Below, in pieces: positions 52,675 through 61,571 of a stretch of 64,000 bases of DNA (position 1 is its first letter; every line of letters begins with the position of its first letter). Under the pieces are notes generated by a model. It worked only from the letters and a program-made list of their open reading frames with translations. It made no database searches and was not told where the DNA came from. Source of the stretch: Chromatiaceae bacterium (lineage in GTDB: Bacteria > Pseudomonadota > Gammaproteobacteria > Chromatiales > Chromatiaceae); NCBI GenBank assembly GCA_024235395.1, contig JACKMK010000001.1, forward strand, positions 868,001-932,000, read 5' to 3'. The position numbers and the translations under genes are program-made.

Positions 52675-53928
52675 TTATTTATAGACCGGATTCCTGGCGC
52701 AGACGTCCAGCACCTTGGCCCGGATGCCCTCGATCACCGCGGTATCACCGCGCGCATCGATCACGTCGCACATCCAGCCGGCCAGATCGGCGCACATCTG
52801 CTGATCGAAACCGCGGGTCGTGACCGCCGGAGTGCCGACCCGTATGCCGGACGTCACGAACGGTGACTGCGGGTCGTTGGGCACGGCGTTTTTGTTCACC
52901 GTGATGTTCGCGGCACCGAGCCAGGCGTCGACATCCTTGCCGGTCAGTCCCGCCTCGATGAAACTGACCAGGAACAGATGGTCGTCGGTCCCCTTGGACA
53001 CGACGTCGTAGCCGCGCGCCATGAACACCTGGGCCATCGTCTGGGCATTCCTGACAACCTGCTTCTGATACTCCACAAATGCCGGCTCCATCGCCTCCTT
53101 GAATGCGACCGCCTTGGCGGCAATCACGTGCATCAGCGGTCCGCCCTGGCCACCGGGGAACACCGCGGAATTGAGCTTCTTCTCGATCTCCTCGTTGGCC
53201 TTCGCCAGGATCAGACCGGCACGTGGTCCGCGCAGCGTCTTGTGGGTCGTGGTCGTCGTGACATCGGCGATCTGCACCGGATTCGGATAGACGCCCGCAG
53301 CGACAAGGCCGGCGACATGGGCCATGTCGACGAACAGATAGGCACCGACCGCGTCGGCGATGTCGCGAAAACGCTGCCAGTCGACGATCCGTGAGTAGGC
53401 GGAGAAACCGGCCACGACCATCTTCGGCTTGTGCTCGTGCGCCAGCCGTTCCACCTCGTCGTAATCAATCTCGCCCGTGTCCGGGTTCAGGCCGTACTGC
53501 ACCGCGTGATAGATCTTTCCGGAGAAATTCGGCTTCGCACCGTGGGTGAGATGCCCGCCATGCGCCAGGCTCATTCCCAGTACGGTATCACCCGGCTGGC
53601 ACAGTGCCATGTACACCGCGGAGTTGGCCTGCGATCCGGAGTGCGGCTGCACGTTCGCATAGTCGGCACCGAACAGCTGCTTGGCGCGCTCGATCGCCAG
53701 CTGCTCGGCCTTGTCGACGTACTCGCAGCCGCCGTAGTAGCGCTTTGCCGGGTAACCCTCGGCGTACTTGTTGGTCAGCACCGAACCCTGCGCCTGCATC
53801 ACCCGCGGGCTGGTGTAGTTCTCGGAGGCAATCAGCTCGATATGCTCCTCCTGGCGCCGCTCCTCCGCCTGGATGGCGGCGAACAGCTCGTCATCGTAAC
53901 CCTCGATACGCATCTCTTTGCTGAACAT
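52675..53928 (-). CDS. glyA: Serine hydroxymethyltransferase
   Basis: GlyA interconverts serine and glycine and charges tetrahydrofolate with one-carbon units, using pyridoxal phosphate. The 417-residue protein has the cofactor lysine in TTTTHKTLRGPRAG and the family start FSKEMRI, with ALIASENY-like ELIASENYTSPRVM. Length equals E. coli GlyA. It heads the glyA-nrdR-ribD group and is preceded by a hairpin about 40 bases upstream. Confidence 0.96.
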   Translation of the reverse strand: MFSKEMRIEGYDDELFAAIQAEERRQEEHIELIASENYTSPRVMQAQGSVLTNKYAEGYPAKRYYGGCEYVDKAEQLAIERAKQLFGADYANVQPHSGSQANSAVYMALCQPGDTVLGMSLAHGGHLTHGAKPNFSGKIYHAVQYGLNPDTGEIDYDEVERLAHEHKPKMVVAGFSAYSRIVDWQRFRDIADAVGAYLFVDMAHVAGLVAAGVYPNPVQIADVTTTTTHKTLRGPRAGLILAKANEEIEKKLNSAVFPGGQGGPLMHVIAAKAVAFKEAMEPAFVEYQKQVVRNAQTMAQVFMARGYDVVSKGTDDHLFLVSFIEAGLTGKDVDAWLGAANITVNKNAVPNDPQSPFVTSGIRVGTPAVTTRGFDQQMCADLAGWMCDVIDARGDTAVIEGIRAKVLDVCARNPVYK

Positions 53929-53964
53929 CAGCCACCTCTGAACGCCTGGAAATACAAATGCAAA

Positions 53965-53983
53965 CGGCCCCTGTTCGGGGCCG
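53965..53983 (-). terminator. GC hairpin between the tRNA genes and glyA
   Basis: CGGCCCC and GGGGCCG arms with a 5-base loop, followed on the minus strand by TTTGCATTTG. It could end readthrough from the tRNA operon or act as a leader structure of glyA. The U-tract is interrupted, so termination is only possible. Confidence 0.4.
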
Positions 53984-54089
53984 CCGGCCGGGACAGCCTG
54001 AAAGGCCCCGGAAAAGACTGGGAAGTCTGCTGGACGCGCGTGTCAGCGTCAAGCCGCCAGCGCGCTGCCGGACGGACCCCCGAAACGAA

Positions 54090-54127
54090 AAAAGGACAAG
54101 TGGCGCGCTTCGGCCACTTGTCCTTTT
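54090..54127 (-). terminator. Strong rho-independent terminator of the tRNA operon
   Basis: A perfect 15-base stem (AAAAGGACAAGTGGC against its complement) with an 8-base loop is followed on the minus strand by six T residues. It lies just 7 bases beyond the end of the tRNA-His gene. Confidence 0.9.
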
Positions 54128-54134
54128 GCGAATA

Positions 54135-54210
54135 TGGGGTGGACGATGGGGCTCGAACCCACGACCACTGGTGCCACAAACCAGGGCTCTACCGACTGAG
54201 CTACGTCCAC
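54135..54210 (-). tRNA. tRNA-His (GTG)
   Basis: The cloverleaf is complete: acceptor GTGGACG/CGTCCAC, anticodon stem CTGGT/ACCAG with loop TTGTGGC giving GTG, and T-loop GTTCGAG. CCA is encoded. The next base upstream is a G, which gives the extra G-1 opposite C73 that marks tRNA-His. Last tRNA of a three-gene operon. Confidence 0.96.
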
Positions 54211-54285
54211 CATTGCGACCGGTTCAACACCACGTCGATGCCCAGTACCGATCCGACTGGACCTCGTCTCGCCCCGCGGCGGATT

Positions 54286-54362
<77 letters not shown>

Positions 54363-54386
54363 CGAACTCAGAAATCTTCCCGCATT

Positions 54387-54463
54387 TGGTCGGGGTAGAG
54401 AGATTCGAACTCCCGACATCCTGCTCCCAAAGCAGGCGCGCTACCAGACTGCGCTATACCCCG
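54387..54463 (-). tRNA. tRNA-Pro (TGG)
   Basis: Acceptor stem CGGGGTA/TACCCCG, anticodon stem CCTGC/GCAGG with loop TTTGGGA giving TGG, T-loop GTTCGAA and encoded CCA. First gene of the tRNA operon; a promoter is expected in the 122-base gap shared with folD. Confidence 0.96.
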
Positions 54464-54585
54464 GTACAGTTTCCGCCAATTTGCGAAGGCGCTGAATGAT
54501 ACGTGGCGCGATCAATTCGGTCAATTAACCCCGGCGGTTTTGCTATCATCGCCGCTCGCCGCACGGCCAGCACTCCAGGAATCCC

Positions 54586-55461
54586 ATGAGCGCACAGATC
54601 CTCGATGGCAAGGCGATCGCCGCCGAACTCCGTAACACCATAAAAGACCGGGTCGACGCGCGGCTCGCCGCGGGACAGCGCCCGCCCGGGCTGGTGGTCG
54701 TACTGGTGGGCGAGAATCCCGCGTCGCAGGTCTACGTGCGCAACAAACAGAACGCCTGCCGGCAGGTCGGTTTCCATTCCGAGCTGTTGCAGCTCCCCGC
54801 CGAGACCCGGCAGGAAGAGCTATTGGCGCTGATCGACCGCCTGAACGCGCGCGACGACGTCGACGGTATCCTGGTGCAGCTGCCGCTGCCCGACCAGATC
54901 GACGCGGAAGCGGTCACCGAACGCATTCTGCCCAGCAAGGACGTCGACGGCTTCCACCCGTACAACATCGGCCGACTGGTACTTCGCCAACCCCTGTTGC
55001 GGCCCTGCACCCCCAAGGGCGTGATGACGATGCTTGCGCATACCGGTATCGACCTGGTCGGCAAGGATGCGGTGATCATCGGTCAATCGAATATCGTCGG
55101 CCGGCCCATGTTCCTCGAGCTGTTGATGGCGCGCTGCACGGTGACGATCTGCCACAGCAAGACCAGGGATCTGCCGGACAAGGCGCGCTCAGCCGATATC
55201 CTGGTCGTCGCGGTCGGTGTCGCAGAACTCGTCAAGGCGGATTGGGTCAAGCCAGGGTCGATCGTGATCGACGTCGGGATGAACCGCCGCGAGGACGGCG
55301 GCCTGTGTGGCGACGTCGACACCGCAGCGGTCGCCGAGGTCGCGAGCTGGATCACGCCGGTCCCCGGCGGCGTCGGCCCCATGACGGTCGCCACCCTGCT
55401 GGAGAATACGCTGCTCGCGACGGAACTGCGCGACAGCGGTGGCGATCAGGCGACCACCTGA
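54586..55461 (+). CDS. folD: Methylenetetrahydrofolate dehydrogenase/cyclohydrolase
   Basis: FolD oxidises methylene-THF with NADP and opens methenyl-THF to formyl-THF. The 291-residue protein has the motifs QVYVRNKQNACRQVGF with the catalytic lysine, DGILVQLPLP, KDVDGFHPYN, and the cofactor loop IIGQSNIVGRPM, ending in ITPVPGGVGPMTVATLLENT. It converges on the GGDEF-like gene with a 16-base overlap. Confidence 0.96.
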   Translation: MSAQILDGKAIAAELRNTIKDRVDARLAAGQRPPGLVVVLVGENPASQVYVRNKQNACRQVGFHSELLQLPAETRQEELLALIDRLNARDDVDGILVQLPLPDQIDAEAVTERILPSKDVDGFHPYNIGRLVLRQPLLRPCTPKGVMTMLAHTGIDLVGKDAVIIGQSNIVGRPMFLELLMARCTVTICHSKTRDLPDKARSADILVVAVGVAELVKADWVKPGSIVIDVGMNRREDGGLCGDVDTAAVAEVASWITPVPGGVGPMTVATLLENTLLATELRDSGGDQATT

Positions 55462-56225
55462 CCGGGCACACTGCCGGCCGCAAGCTGTTGATTGCTGGTC
55501 GCCCTGTCGGTCAATTGCTCGACCGGCTCACCGAGCTTGCGCACTGCGATCCCCATATGCGTCGATACCTTGATCGCATCACCGCGCCAGTCCAGCTGTT
55601 CGCTGTGCAACAGGGTGCTCAACCGTCGGCAGAACGCCGCCGCCTGCTCGGCATCCTCGCAGTGCAGAAACACCGAGAACCCCTGTGCATCCGGCTCGAC
55701 CGGAAGGTCACAGTCGCGCGTCTGGCTGGCGATATGCCGGCCGGCCGCCGCCAGGACCTTGTCGGCCGCCGCCGCGCCGTAACGCCGCCGCACGTCCTCG
55801 ATCGAGTCCAGTCCCACCCGAACCAACGCCAGCTGGCTGCGGCCATTACGGTCGTCACGCGCCATCAGACGCGGCAGCGCCTCGTCGACATAGGCCGCGG
55901 TGAACAGGCCGCTGAGCGGGTCGCGCAGCGCCGACTGCGGCGCCTTGCGGCGCGATCGCCACGACAGCGAGACCGCCAATGCGACCGACAACGTCGCGAG
56001 GACCAGGGTGATCGGCGTCGCGATGGACTGGCCGATCGGTGCCGGACCGTAGATCGCTGACCCCGCGGCCTTGTCGGGCGAACCTGCGAACCACCCGCCG
56101 ACCAGGTAGCCGACCAGGCCGATCCCGGCGAACGCCAGCAGGAGTGCAGGCCGGGAGACCGGCAGGGGGCGAGTAGCGGCGCGATTTTCCACTGTGAGGT
56201 CCTGTGAACGTCTCGGTCGGTTCAC
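55446..56225 (-). CDS. Membrane protein with degenerate GGDEF domain
   Basis: The 259-residue protein has two membrane helices (about 27-48 and 70-90) and a GGDEF-fold domain (RDPLSGLFTAAYVDEALPRL, then LALVRVGLDSIEDV). The catalytic motif is lost: at the expected place it reads VEPDAQGFSVFL instead of RxGGDEFA. It cannot make c-di-GMP but could bind it or GTP, or serve as a scaffold. Divergent from ettA. Confidence 0.75.
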   Translation of the reverse strand: MNRPRRSQDLTVENRAATRPLPVSRPALLLAFAGIGLVGYLVGGWFAGSPDKAAGSAIYGPAPIGQSIATPITLVLATLSVALAVSLSWRSRRKAPQSALRDPLSGLFTAAYVDEALPRLMARDDRNGRSQLALVRVGLDSIEDVRRRYGAAAADKVLAAAGRHIASQTRDCDLPVEPDAQGFSVFLHCEDAEQAAAFCRRLSTLLHSEQLDWRGDAIKVSTHMGIAVRKLGEPVEQLTDRATSNQQLAAGSVPGQVVA

Positions 56226-56326
56226 GACCGATGCCCGATCTAGCGGCGCGTGCGGCTTTTTCTAAACCTCTGGCAGTCTGTGTACAATCGCGGCCTCGCA
56301 AAACACGCAGCACCCGGCAGGCAGCA

Positions 56327-57994
56327 ATGGCCCAGTACATTTTCACCATGAACCGCGTCAGCAAGATCGTGCCGCCGAAACGGCAGATCCTGCGCGATAT
56401 CTCGTTGTCGTTCTTTCCGGGTGCCAAGATCGGCGTGCTCGGCCTGAACGGCTCGGGCAAGTCTTCGCTGTTGCGCATCATGGCCGGCGTCGACACCGAG
56501 ATAGACGGCGAGGCCCGCCCGCAACCGGGCATCAACATCGGTTACCTGCCGCAGGAACCGCAGCTCGACGCGAGCAAGGACGTGCGCGGAAACGTCGAGG
56601 AGGCCCTGGGCCACATCAAGTCGGCGATGACCGAGCTCGACCAGGTGTACGCCGCCTATGCGGAACCGGACGCCGACTTCGACGCCCTGGCCAAACGTCA
56701 GGCGGAACTCGAAAACATCCTGCAGGCCAGCGACGGCCACAACCTCGAACGCCAGCTGGAGGTCGCCGCCGATGCACTGCGCCTGCCGCCCTGGGATGCC
56801 GATGTGAACACCCTGTCGGGCGGCGAACGCCGGCGAGTCGCGTTGTGCAAGTTGCTGCTGTCGAAACCGGACATGCTGCTGCTGGACGAACCGACCAACC
56901 ACCTGGACGCCGAGTCGGTGGCCTGGCTGGAGCGCTTTCTGCACGACTATCCGGGCACCGTCGTCGCGGTCACCCACGACCGCTACTTCCTCGACAACGT
57001 CGCCGGCTGGATCCTGGAACTCGACCGCGGCCATGGGATCCCCTGGGAAGGCAACTACTCGTCGTGGCTGGAGCAGAAGGAGAACCGCCTCGAGCAGGAG
57101 CAGAAGCAGGAAGCGGCCCGTATCAAGGCGATGAAGGAAGAACTCGAGTGGGTGCGGCAGAACCCGAAGGGTCGCCAGGCCAAGAGCAAGGCGCGTCTGG
57201 CCCGTTTCGAGGAACTGCAAAGCAGCGACTTCCAAGCGCGCAACGAGACCAACGAGATCTATATCCCGCCCGGCGAACGCCTCGGCGACCTGGTGATCGA
57301 GGCCAACGCCCTGGTGAAGGGCTACGGCGAGCGCCTGCTGTACGACGGCCTCAGCTTCAACCTGCCGAAAGGCGGGATCGTCGGCGTGATCGGTCCGAAC
57401 GGCGCCGGCAAGACCACGCTGTTCCGGCTGCTGACCGGCCAGGAGCAACCGGACGGCGGCGAACTGCGTGTCGGACCCACCGTGCAACTGGCGTACGTCG
57501 ACCAGAGCCGCGATGCGCTCGACGGCAGCGAGACCGTGTGGGAGGAGATCTCCGACGGCCAGGAGATCATCACGGTCGGCAGGTTCCAGATGCCGTCGCG
57601 TGCCTACTGCTCGCGTTTCAACTTCCGTGGTTCGGATCAGCAGAAGAAAGTCGGCGACCTCTCGGGCGGCGAACGCAACCGCGTGCACCTGGCCAAGCTG
57701 CTCAAGTCCGGCGGTAATGTCCTGCTGCTCGACGAACCGACCAACGACCTCGACGTAGAGACGCTGCGCGCCCTCGAAGAGGCGCTGCTCGCGTTCCCGG
57801 GATGCGCCGTGGTGATCTCGCACGATCGTTGGTTCCTCGACCGCATCGCGACCCATATCCTGGCCTTCGAGGGCGACTCGCAGGTAGTCTGGTACGAAGG
57901 AAACTTCGCCGACTACGAAGAGGACAAGAAGCGCCGCCTCGGTGAAGACGCGGTCAATCCGCATCGGATCAAATACCGGCGAATCCACGCCTGA
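56327..57994 (+). CDS. ettA: Energy-dependent translational throttle protein EttA (ABC-F)
   Basis: EttA binds the ribosomal E site and gates the first elongation step according to the ATP/ADP ratio. The 555-residue length is identical to E. coli EttA. It has two ABC domains with Walker A GLNGSGKSS and GPNGAGKTT, signatures LSGGERRRVAL and LSGGERNRVHL, and a linker rich in charged residues. Start is MAQYIFTMNRVSKIVPP. A TACAAT -10 element lies about 40 bases upstream. Confidence 0.96.
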   Translation: MAQYIFTMNRVSKIVPPKRQILRDISLSFFPGAKIGVLGLNGSGKSSLLRIMAGVDTEIDGEARPQPGINIGYLPQEPQLDASKDVRGNVEEALGHIKSAMTELDQVYAAYAEPDADFDALAKRQAELENILQASDGHNLERQLEVAADALRLPPWDADVNTLSGGERRRVALCKLLLSKPDMLLLDEPTNHLDAESVAWLERFLHDYPGTVVAVTHDRYFLDNVAGWILELDRGHGIPWEGNYSSWLEQKENRLEQEQKQEAARIKAMKEELEWVRQNPKGRQAKSKARLARFEELQSSDFQARNETNEIYIPPGERLGDLVIEANALVKGYGERLLYDGLSFNLPKGGIVGVIGPNGAGKTTLFRLLTGQEQPDGGELRVGPTVQLAYVDQSRDALDGSETVWEEISDGQEIITVGRFQMPSRAYCSRFNFRGSDQQKKVGDLSGGERNRVHLAKLLKSGGNVLLLDEPTNDLDVETLRALEEALLAFPGCAVVISHDRWFLDRIATHILAFEGDSQVVWYEGNFADYEEDKKRRLGEDAVNPHRIKYRRIHA

Positions 57995-58095
57995 GCGCGT
58001 CGACGCGTCGGCATCCCACAAGAGCAGATCGCGCACCCTGGCGGTTCGAGCGACCGCCGCAGCCGCGCGGGATTGAATCAGTAAAGGAGGTTCCA

Positions 58096-59583
58096 GTGAG
58101 ACCGTCTCGGCCGGCCTGGCTTTGGATCGTGCCGTGGCTGTTGGGCACCGGCTGTGTCGCGGCAACGGAACCATCCGCCGGGGACAGCGCGGATTGGCAG
58201 CCGCGATTCGTACCGCGCGGCGAGGTGCATGCACAGCAGCCCGGCAACCTGCATCTGGTCAGCGTGCTGGCGCCCGACGGCGCGCCCTACCCCGGCACCC
58301 AGTTCAGCGTGCTGCGCGAGGAGCCCGATGCGTTCGGCAAGACGCGGTTCCGCGTAATGGCCGCGTCCGGGCCACACGACCAGGCCGCATTCGACCTGGC
58401 CCCGGGGCGGTACACGGTGCAGGCGCGCAACGGCGCGGTGACCGTGGAGCACAAGGTCGAGATCCCCCCCACCGGCGGTCTCTCCGCTCAGGTGGTGCTG
58501 AATGCCGGCGAACTGCATCTGGGTGCCTTGCTGGCGCCCGACGGGCCGGCGGCCGCGGAGACCTGGTTCCGCGTGTCGCGCGACGAACTCGACGCCTACG
58601 GGCGCCAGACACGGGTGCAGATCGCAGGCAACGGCTATGCCCAGACGTCGAGTTTCGTCTTGCCGGCCGGCGTTTACACCGCCGAGGCCCGCTACGGCGA
58701 TGCGCTGGTCGAGGCACAGGTAGAGGTCGCGGCCGGCCAGGTGGTGACCCGGGAACTGGTCCTGAATGCCGGGCGCCTGGATCTGAGCAGCGCGCTGACC
58801 GAGCACACCATCGCACCTCGACCGACGCACTATACGATCTATCGCATCGGAGACGCGGGTGAGGCGTTGCGCAGTGTGACCGATGCCGACGCCAGCGAGC
58901 CGATCGGTTTCGTATTGCCGGCCGGCCGCTATGTGGTGCGCGCCTCGGTCGATCTGGCATCGGTCGAGGTGCCGGTGACGATCGACGCCGGCGAGACGAC
59001 GATGGCCGACCTGTCGCTGAACGCCGGCGAACTGCTGGTCTATGCGATCCTCGCCGGCGACACCGATCCCTTGCTGAACGCCTGGTTCATGATCGAAGCG
59101 GCCGACAGCCCACCTGGATCGCGAACGGGCGCGGACGAGGTGCGCGGACCGGCGCACAACGCGAGCTTTGTGGTACCGGCCGGCCGTTACCGGGTCAAGG
59201 CCGGGATCGGCGAGAGCGAAGGGACCGAGGAGGTGGTGATCGAGCCCGGCGGTCGGCACAGTCTTGCGATCAGCCTGGATGCGGCGCGCGTCGTCCTGCG
59301 CCTGTCGTCGCCATCGGACCCTGCGCCGATGCCGTACACCTGGTTCTCGGTATACCGGATCGAACGCGACGCACGGGGTGCCGAGTGGCGTCGGCGCGTC
59401 TACAACGCCGGCTACTTCCCGGAAACCGAGATCGTATTGCCGGCCGGCAACTACCTCGCAGTGGCGCGCAGTTACACGGGCCGCGGTGAACGGACGTTTC
59501 GGGTGGCCCCGGGCGAGACCCTGGAACTGGGGATCACCGCCGATACACCTGACCGTGAGGAGCTCGCGACGCGCGCCGATTGA
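58096..59583 (+). CDS. Secreted protein with five tandem beta-sandwich-like repeats
   Basis: The 495-residue protein has a signal peptide (WIVPWLLGTGCVAA); Cys20 could be lipidated, but the residue at -3 is glycine, so a lipoprotein is uncertain. The rest is five imperfect repeats of 85-88 residues. Each contains a tryptophan or phenylalanine followed by FxV, then a LPAGRY-like turn (tyrosines at 106, 194, 279, 365 and 453) and ends with an NAGEL-like motif (for example VLNAGELHLG and SLNAGELLVY). This resembles carboxypeptidase-regulatory-like or SpaA-type domains, but the family is not recognised. AAAGGAGG precedes the ATG. It converges on the sulfur globule gene. Confidence 0.82.
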   Translation: MRPSRPAWLWIVPWLLGTGCVAATEPSAGDSADWQPRFVPRGEVHAQQPGNLHLVSVLAPDGAPYPGTQFSVLREEPDAFGKTRFRVMAASGPHDQAAFDLAPGRYTVQARNGAVTVEHKVEIPPTGGLSAQVVLNAGELHLGALLAPDGPAAAETWFRVSRDELDAYGRQTRVQIAGNGYAQTSSFVLPAGVYTAEARYGDALVEAQVEVAAGQVVTRELVLNAGRLDLSSALTEHTIAPRPTHYTIYRIGDAGEALRSVTDADASEPIGFVLPAGRYVVRASVDLASVEVPVTIDAGETTMADLSLNAGELLVYAILAGDTDPLLNAWFMIEAADSPPGSRTGADEVRGPAHNASFVVPAGRYRVKAGIGESEGTEEVVIEPGGRHSLAISLDAARVVLRLSSPSDPAPMPYTWFSVYRIERDARGAEWRRRVYNAGYFPETEIVLPAGNYLAVARSYTGRGERTFRVAPGETLELGITADTPDREELATRAD

Positions 59584-59647
59584 CGCGATGGCGCGGATCC
59601 GAGCAGCGACCTACCGGGCGCTACCGGTCCGCACGGCGGTCGCGTTG

Positions 59648-59968
59648 TCACTCCGCGGCCCGCGGCACCAGATCCGGCGGCATATAGCCATAGGGGGCGG
59701 CGTAGTACGGGATGTGACTGTTGTACCCGTAACCACTGCCATAGCCATTGCCGTAACCGTTGCCATAGCCACGCCCTTCGCCGCGGAATCGCGCGGTCAT
59801 GTTGAAGTCGAACGTGAAATCGGCCTCGGCGTCCCCACTGCCGACCGTGTCGGCATATCCGTTGCCGTAGCCATTGCCGGCGCCGTAGTTCGAGCTGTCG
59901 TTCCAGCCCCAGAACGCGCTCGCCTGGGCCGAGGCGATCAGCGCCGCGATTGCGATTATTTTTTTCAT
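59648..59968 (-). CDS. Sulfur globule family protein
   Basis: Sulfur globule proteins form the protein coat around stored elemental sulfur in purple and other sulfur bacteria. The 106-residue protein has a signal peptide cleaved after ASA (residue 18), then FWGW and a Gly/Tyr/Asn-rich body: NYGAGNGYGNGYAD, the strand-like DFTFDFNMTARFRG, and the repeat GYGNGYGNGYGSGYGY, closing PYYAAPYGYMPP. This agrees with Allochromatium SgpA/SgpB in size, signal and repeat type. It has a strong promoter and GGGGA before the ATG. Low-complexity composition makes family assignment by motif only. Confidence 0.82.
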   Translation of the reverse strand: MKKIIAIAALIASAQASAFWGWNDSSNYGAGNGYGNGYADTVGSGDAEADFTFDFNMTARFRGEGRGYGNGYGNGYGSGYGYNSHIPYYAAPYGYMPPDLVPRAAE

Positions 59969-60030
59969 GCTTAAATCCCCGAATCAGTTTGCCAGTGGCG
60001 ACCGTCCAGGGGTCGCTGTCAGATGTTTCA

Positions 60031-60058
60031 AGTATATAAGCATTTACTAAAATTGCAA
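60031..60058 (-). promoter_or_regulatory. Strong sigma-70-type promoter of the sulfur globule gene
   Basis: TTGCAA and TATACT are separated by 16 bases on the minus strand, about 62 bases before the start codon, in an AT-rich patch. The spacer contains TTAGTAAATG, similar to half-sites near the cytochrome c-DUF302 and membrane protein genes. A strong promoter is expected for a structural protein. Confidence 0.6.
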
Positions 60059-60122
60059 CCCTTTTAGTGCGCCGCAGCATCGCGGCCGGCAGCCGTCATC
60101 AACATGGCAGCGAGATTGACAA

Positions 60123-60980
60123 ATGACTGAACAAAAAGATTTTTTTTCCCGCGCCAACCGATTGCTCGAGCGTTGGGAGGCGCTCCAGGCAGGCCATGCG
60201 ACTCCGCCCGATTGGGCGCATCAGGCATTCCGCTGGCGACACGACCACTACGGCATGCGGCTGCTCCCGGTCCGACATCCGCACCGCGTACAACTCGACG
60301 ACCTGCTGTGCATCGACCGGCAAAAGGCCGAGGTGGTCCGCAACACGCTGCAGTTCGTGCAACGGCGGCCGGCAAACAACGTGCTGTTGTGGGGTGCGCG
60401 CGGGACCGGTAAATCAACCCTGATCAAGGCCGTCTTCAATGCGTTCGTCGAGCGCGGTCTGCGCCTGATCGAGGTCGAAAAAGAACACCTGGTGGACCTC
60501 GTGGAGATCGTGGATCTGCTCGAGGGACGCGAGGAACGCTTCCTGCTGTACTGTGACGACCTGTCGTTCGAGGCCGACGATGCCGGATACAAGGCACTCA
60601 AGGCGGTCCTCGAGGGTTCGATCGCCGCGCCGGCCGACAACGTGCTGATCTACGCGAGTTCGAACCGTCGCCACCTGCTGCCGGAGATGAAGGCGGAGAA
60701 CCAGGACGTGCACCTCGTAGACGGCGAGATCCATCCGGGCGAGGCGATCGAGGAAAAAGTCTCGTTGTCGGAGCGCTTCGGACTGTGGCTGTCGTTCTAC
60801 CCCTACACGCAGGACGACTACCTGACGATCGTCGAACACTGGTTGCAGAAACTCCACGCGGGTAGCTGCAGTGACGAGCAGATGCGGCTTGCGGCGCTGC
60901 GCTGGGCGGGCCAGCGCGGCTCGCGCAGCGGCCGGGTGGCCCGCCAGTTCGCGGTCGATCAGGCGGGGCGCCATGCCTGA
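60123..60980 (+). CDS. DUF815-family AAA-like ATPase
   Basis: The 285-residue protein has Walker A GARGTGKST (91-99) and Walker B LLYCDDLSFE (141-150), an arginine-rich Asn-Arg-Arg-His sensor (SSNRRHLLPE) and AEEKVSLSERFG-like EEKVSLSERFGLW, all familiar from the uncharacterised DUF815 ATPases. It lacks a membrane segment. Shares its stop with the next start by overlap, so it forms a unit with the acetyltransferase. Divergent from the sulfur globule gene. Confidence 0.88.
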   Translation: MTEQKDFFSRANRLLERWEALQAGHATPPDWAHQAFRWRHDHYGMRLLPVRHPHRVQLDDLLCIDRQKAEVVRNTLQFVQRRPANNVLLWGARGTGKSTLIKAVFNAFVERGLRLIEVEKEHLVDLVEIVDLLEGREERFLLYCDDLSFEADDAGYKALKAVLEGSIAAPADNVLIYASSNRRHLLPEMKAENQDVHLVDGEIHPGEAIEEKVSLSERFGLWLSFYPYTQDDYLTIVEHWLQKLHAGSCSDEQMRLAALRWAGQRGSRSGRVARQFAVDQAGRHA

Positions 60981-61446
60981 GTCGCCACTCGTCGTGCGCC
61001 GGGTGGACTTCGCCGATCCGCACGACACCCGTGACTACCTCCATCTGCTGGATGCCTATGCGCGCGACCCGATGGGAGGCGGTGCGGCACTCAGCGACAC
61101 CGTGCTCGAACGCCTGCCACGGGACCTGCGCCGGCATCCCGGGGCCTATTGCCTGATGGCCGAACAGGACGGGGAGGCGGTCGGATTCGCGACCTGTTTT
61201 CTGGGGTACTCGACGTTTCTCGCCCGGCCCCTGTTGAATATCCACGATATCGCGGTATTGCCCGAATGGCGCAGGCTCGGCGCCGCACGGCACCTGATCG
61301 CGGGTATCGAAACCCTGGCACGGGAACTCGACTGCTGTCGGATCACGCTCGAGGTCCGTGAAGACAACGCTGCCGCGCGCCGCCTTTACCAGGCCACCGG
61401 GTTCGAACCCGCCGAATGCAACCAGTTCATGCAAAAGCCGTTGTGA
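60973..61446 (+). CDS. GNAT-family N-acetyltransferase
   Basis: The 157-residue protein has the acetyl-CoA motif V-x-x-x-x-R-x-x-G-x-A (LPEWRRLGAARHLIAG), preceded by NIHDIAVL and followed by NAAARRLYQATGF, the full GNAT pattern. Substrate unknown. It overlaps the ATPase gene by 8 bases. Confidence 0.88.
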   Translation: MPESPLVVRRVDFADPHDTRDYLHLLDAYARDPMGGGAALSDTVLERLPRDLRRHPGAYCLMAEQDGEAVGFATCFLGYSTFLARPLLNIHDIAVLPEWRRLGAARHLIAGIETLARELDCCRITLEVREDNAAARRLYQATGFEPAECNQFMQKPL

Positions 61447-61464
61447 GCCGGTCGCAGACAAACA

Positions 61465-61487
61465 AACGCCCCGCATAGCGGGGCGTT
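61465..61487 (-). terminator. Terminator hairpin between convergent genes
   Basis: A perfect 10-base stem AACGCCCCGC / GCGGGGCGTT with an ATA loop. On the minus strand it is followed by TGTTTGT, so it can end the msrPQ transcript; it may also stop the plus-strand transcript, where the T-tract is weak. Confidence 0.7.
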
Positions 61488-61571
61488 ACTCCATCCTCCT
61501 CTGGACTTGTTCTTACGCTGGCCAGTCCATGAGTGGCATGGAGTATAGACGGCGATTTTTAATCAAAAAAA

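Noticed and set aside
53928..54179. Possible 83-residue protein over the tRNA-His gene
   Set aside because: It overlaps a complete tRNA and its terminator; no real gene is expected there.
56240..58234. Open frame of 664 residues opposite ettA
   Set aside because: Antisense to ettA, whose length equals the E. coli protein.
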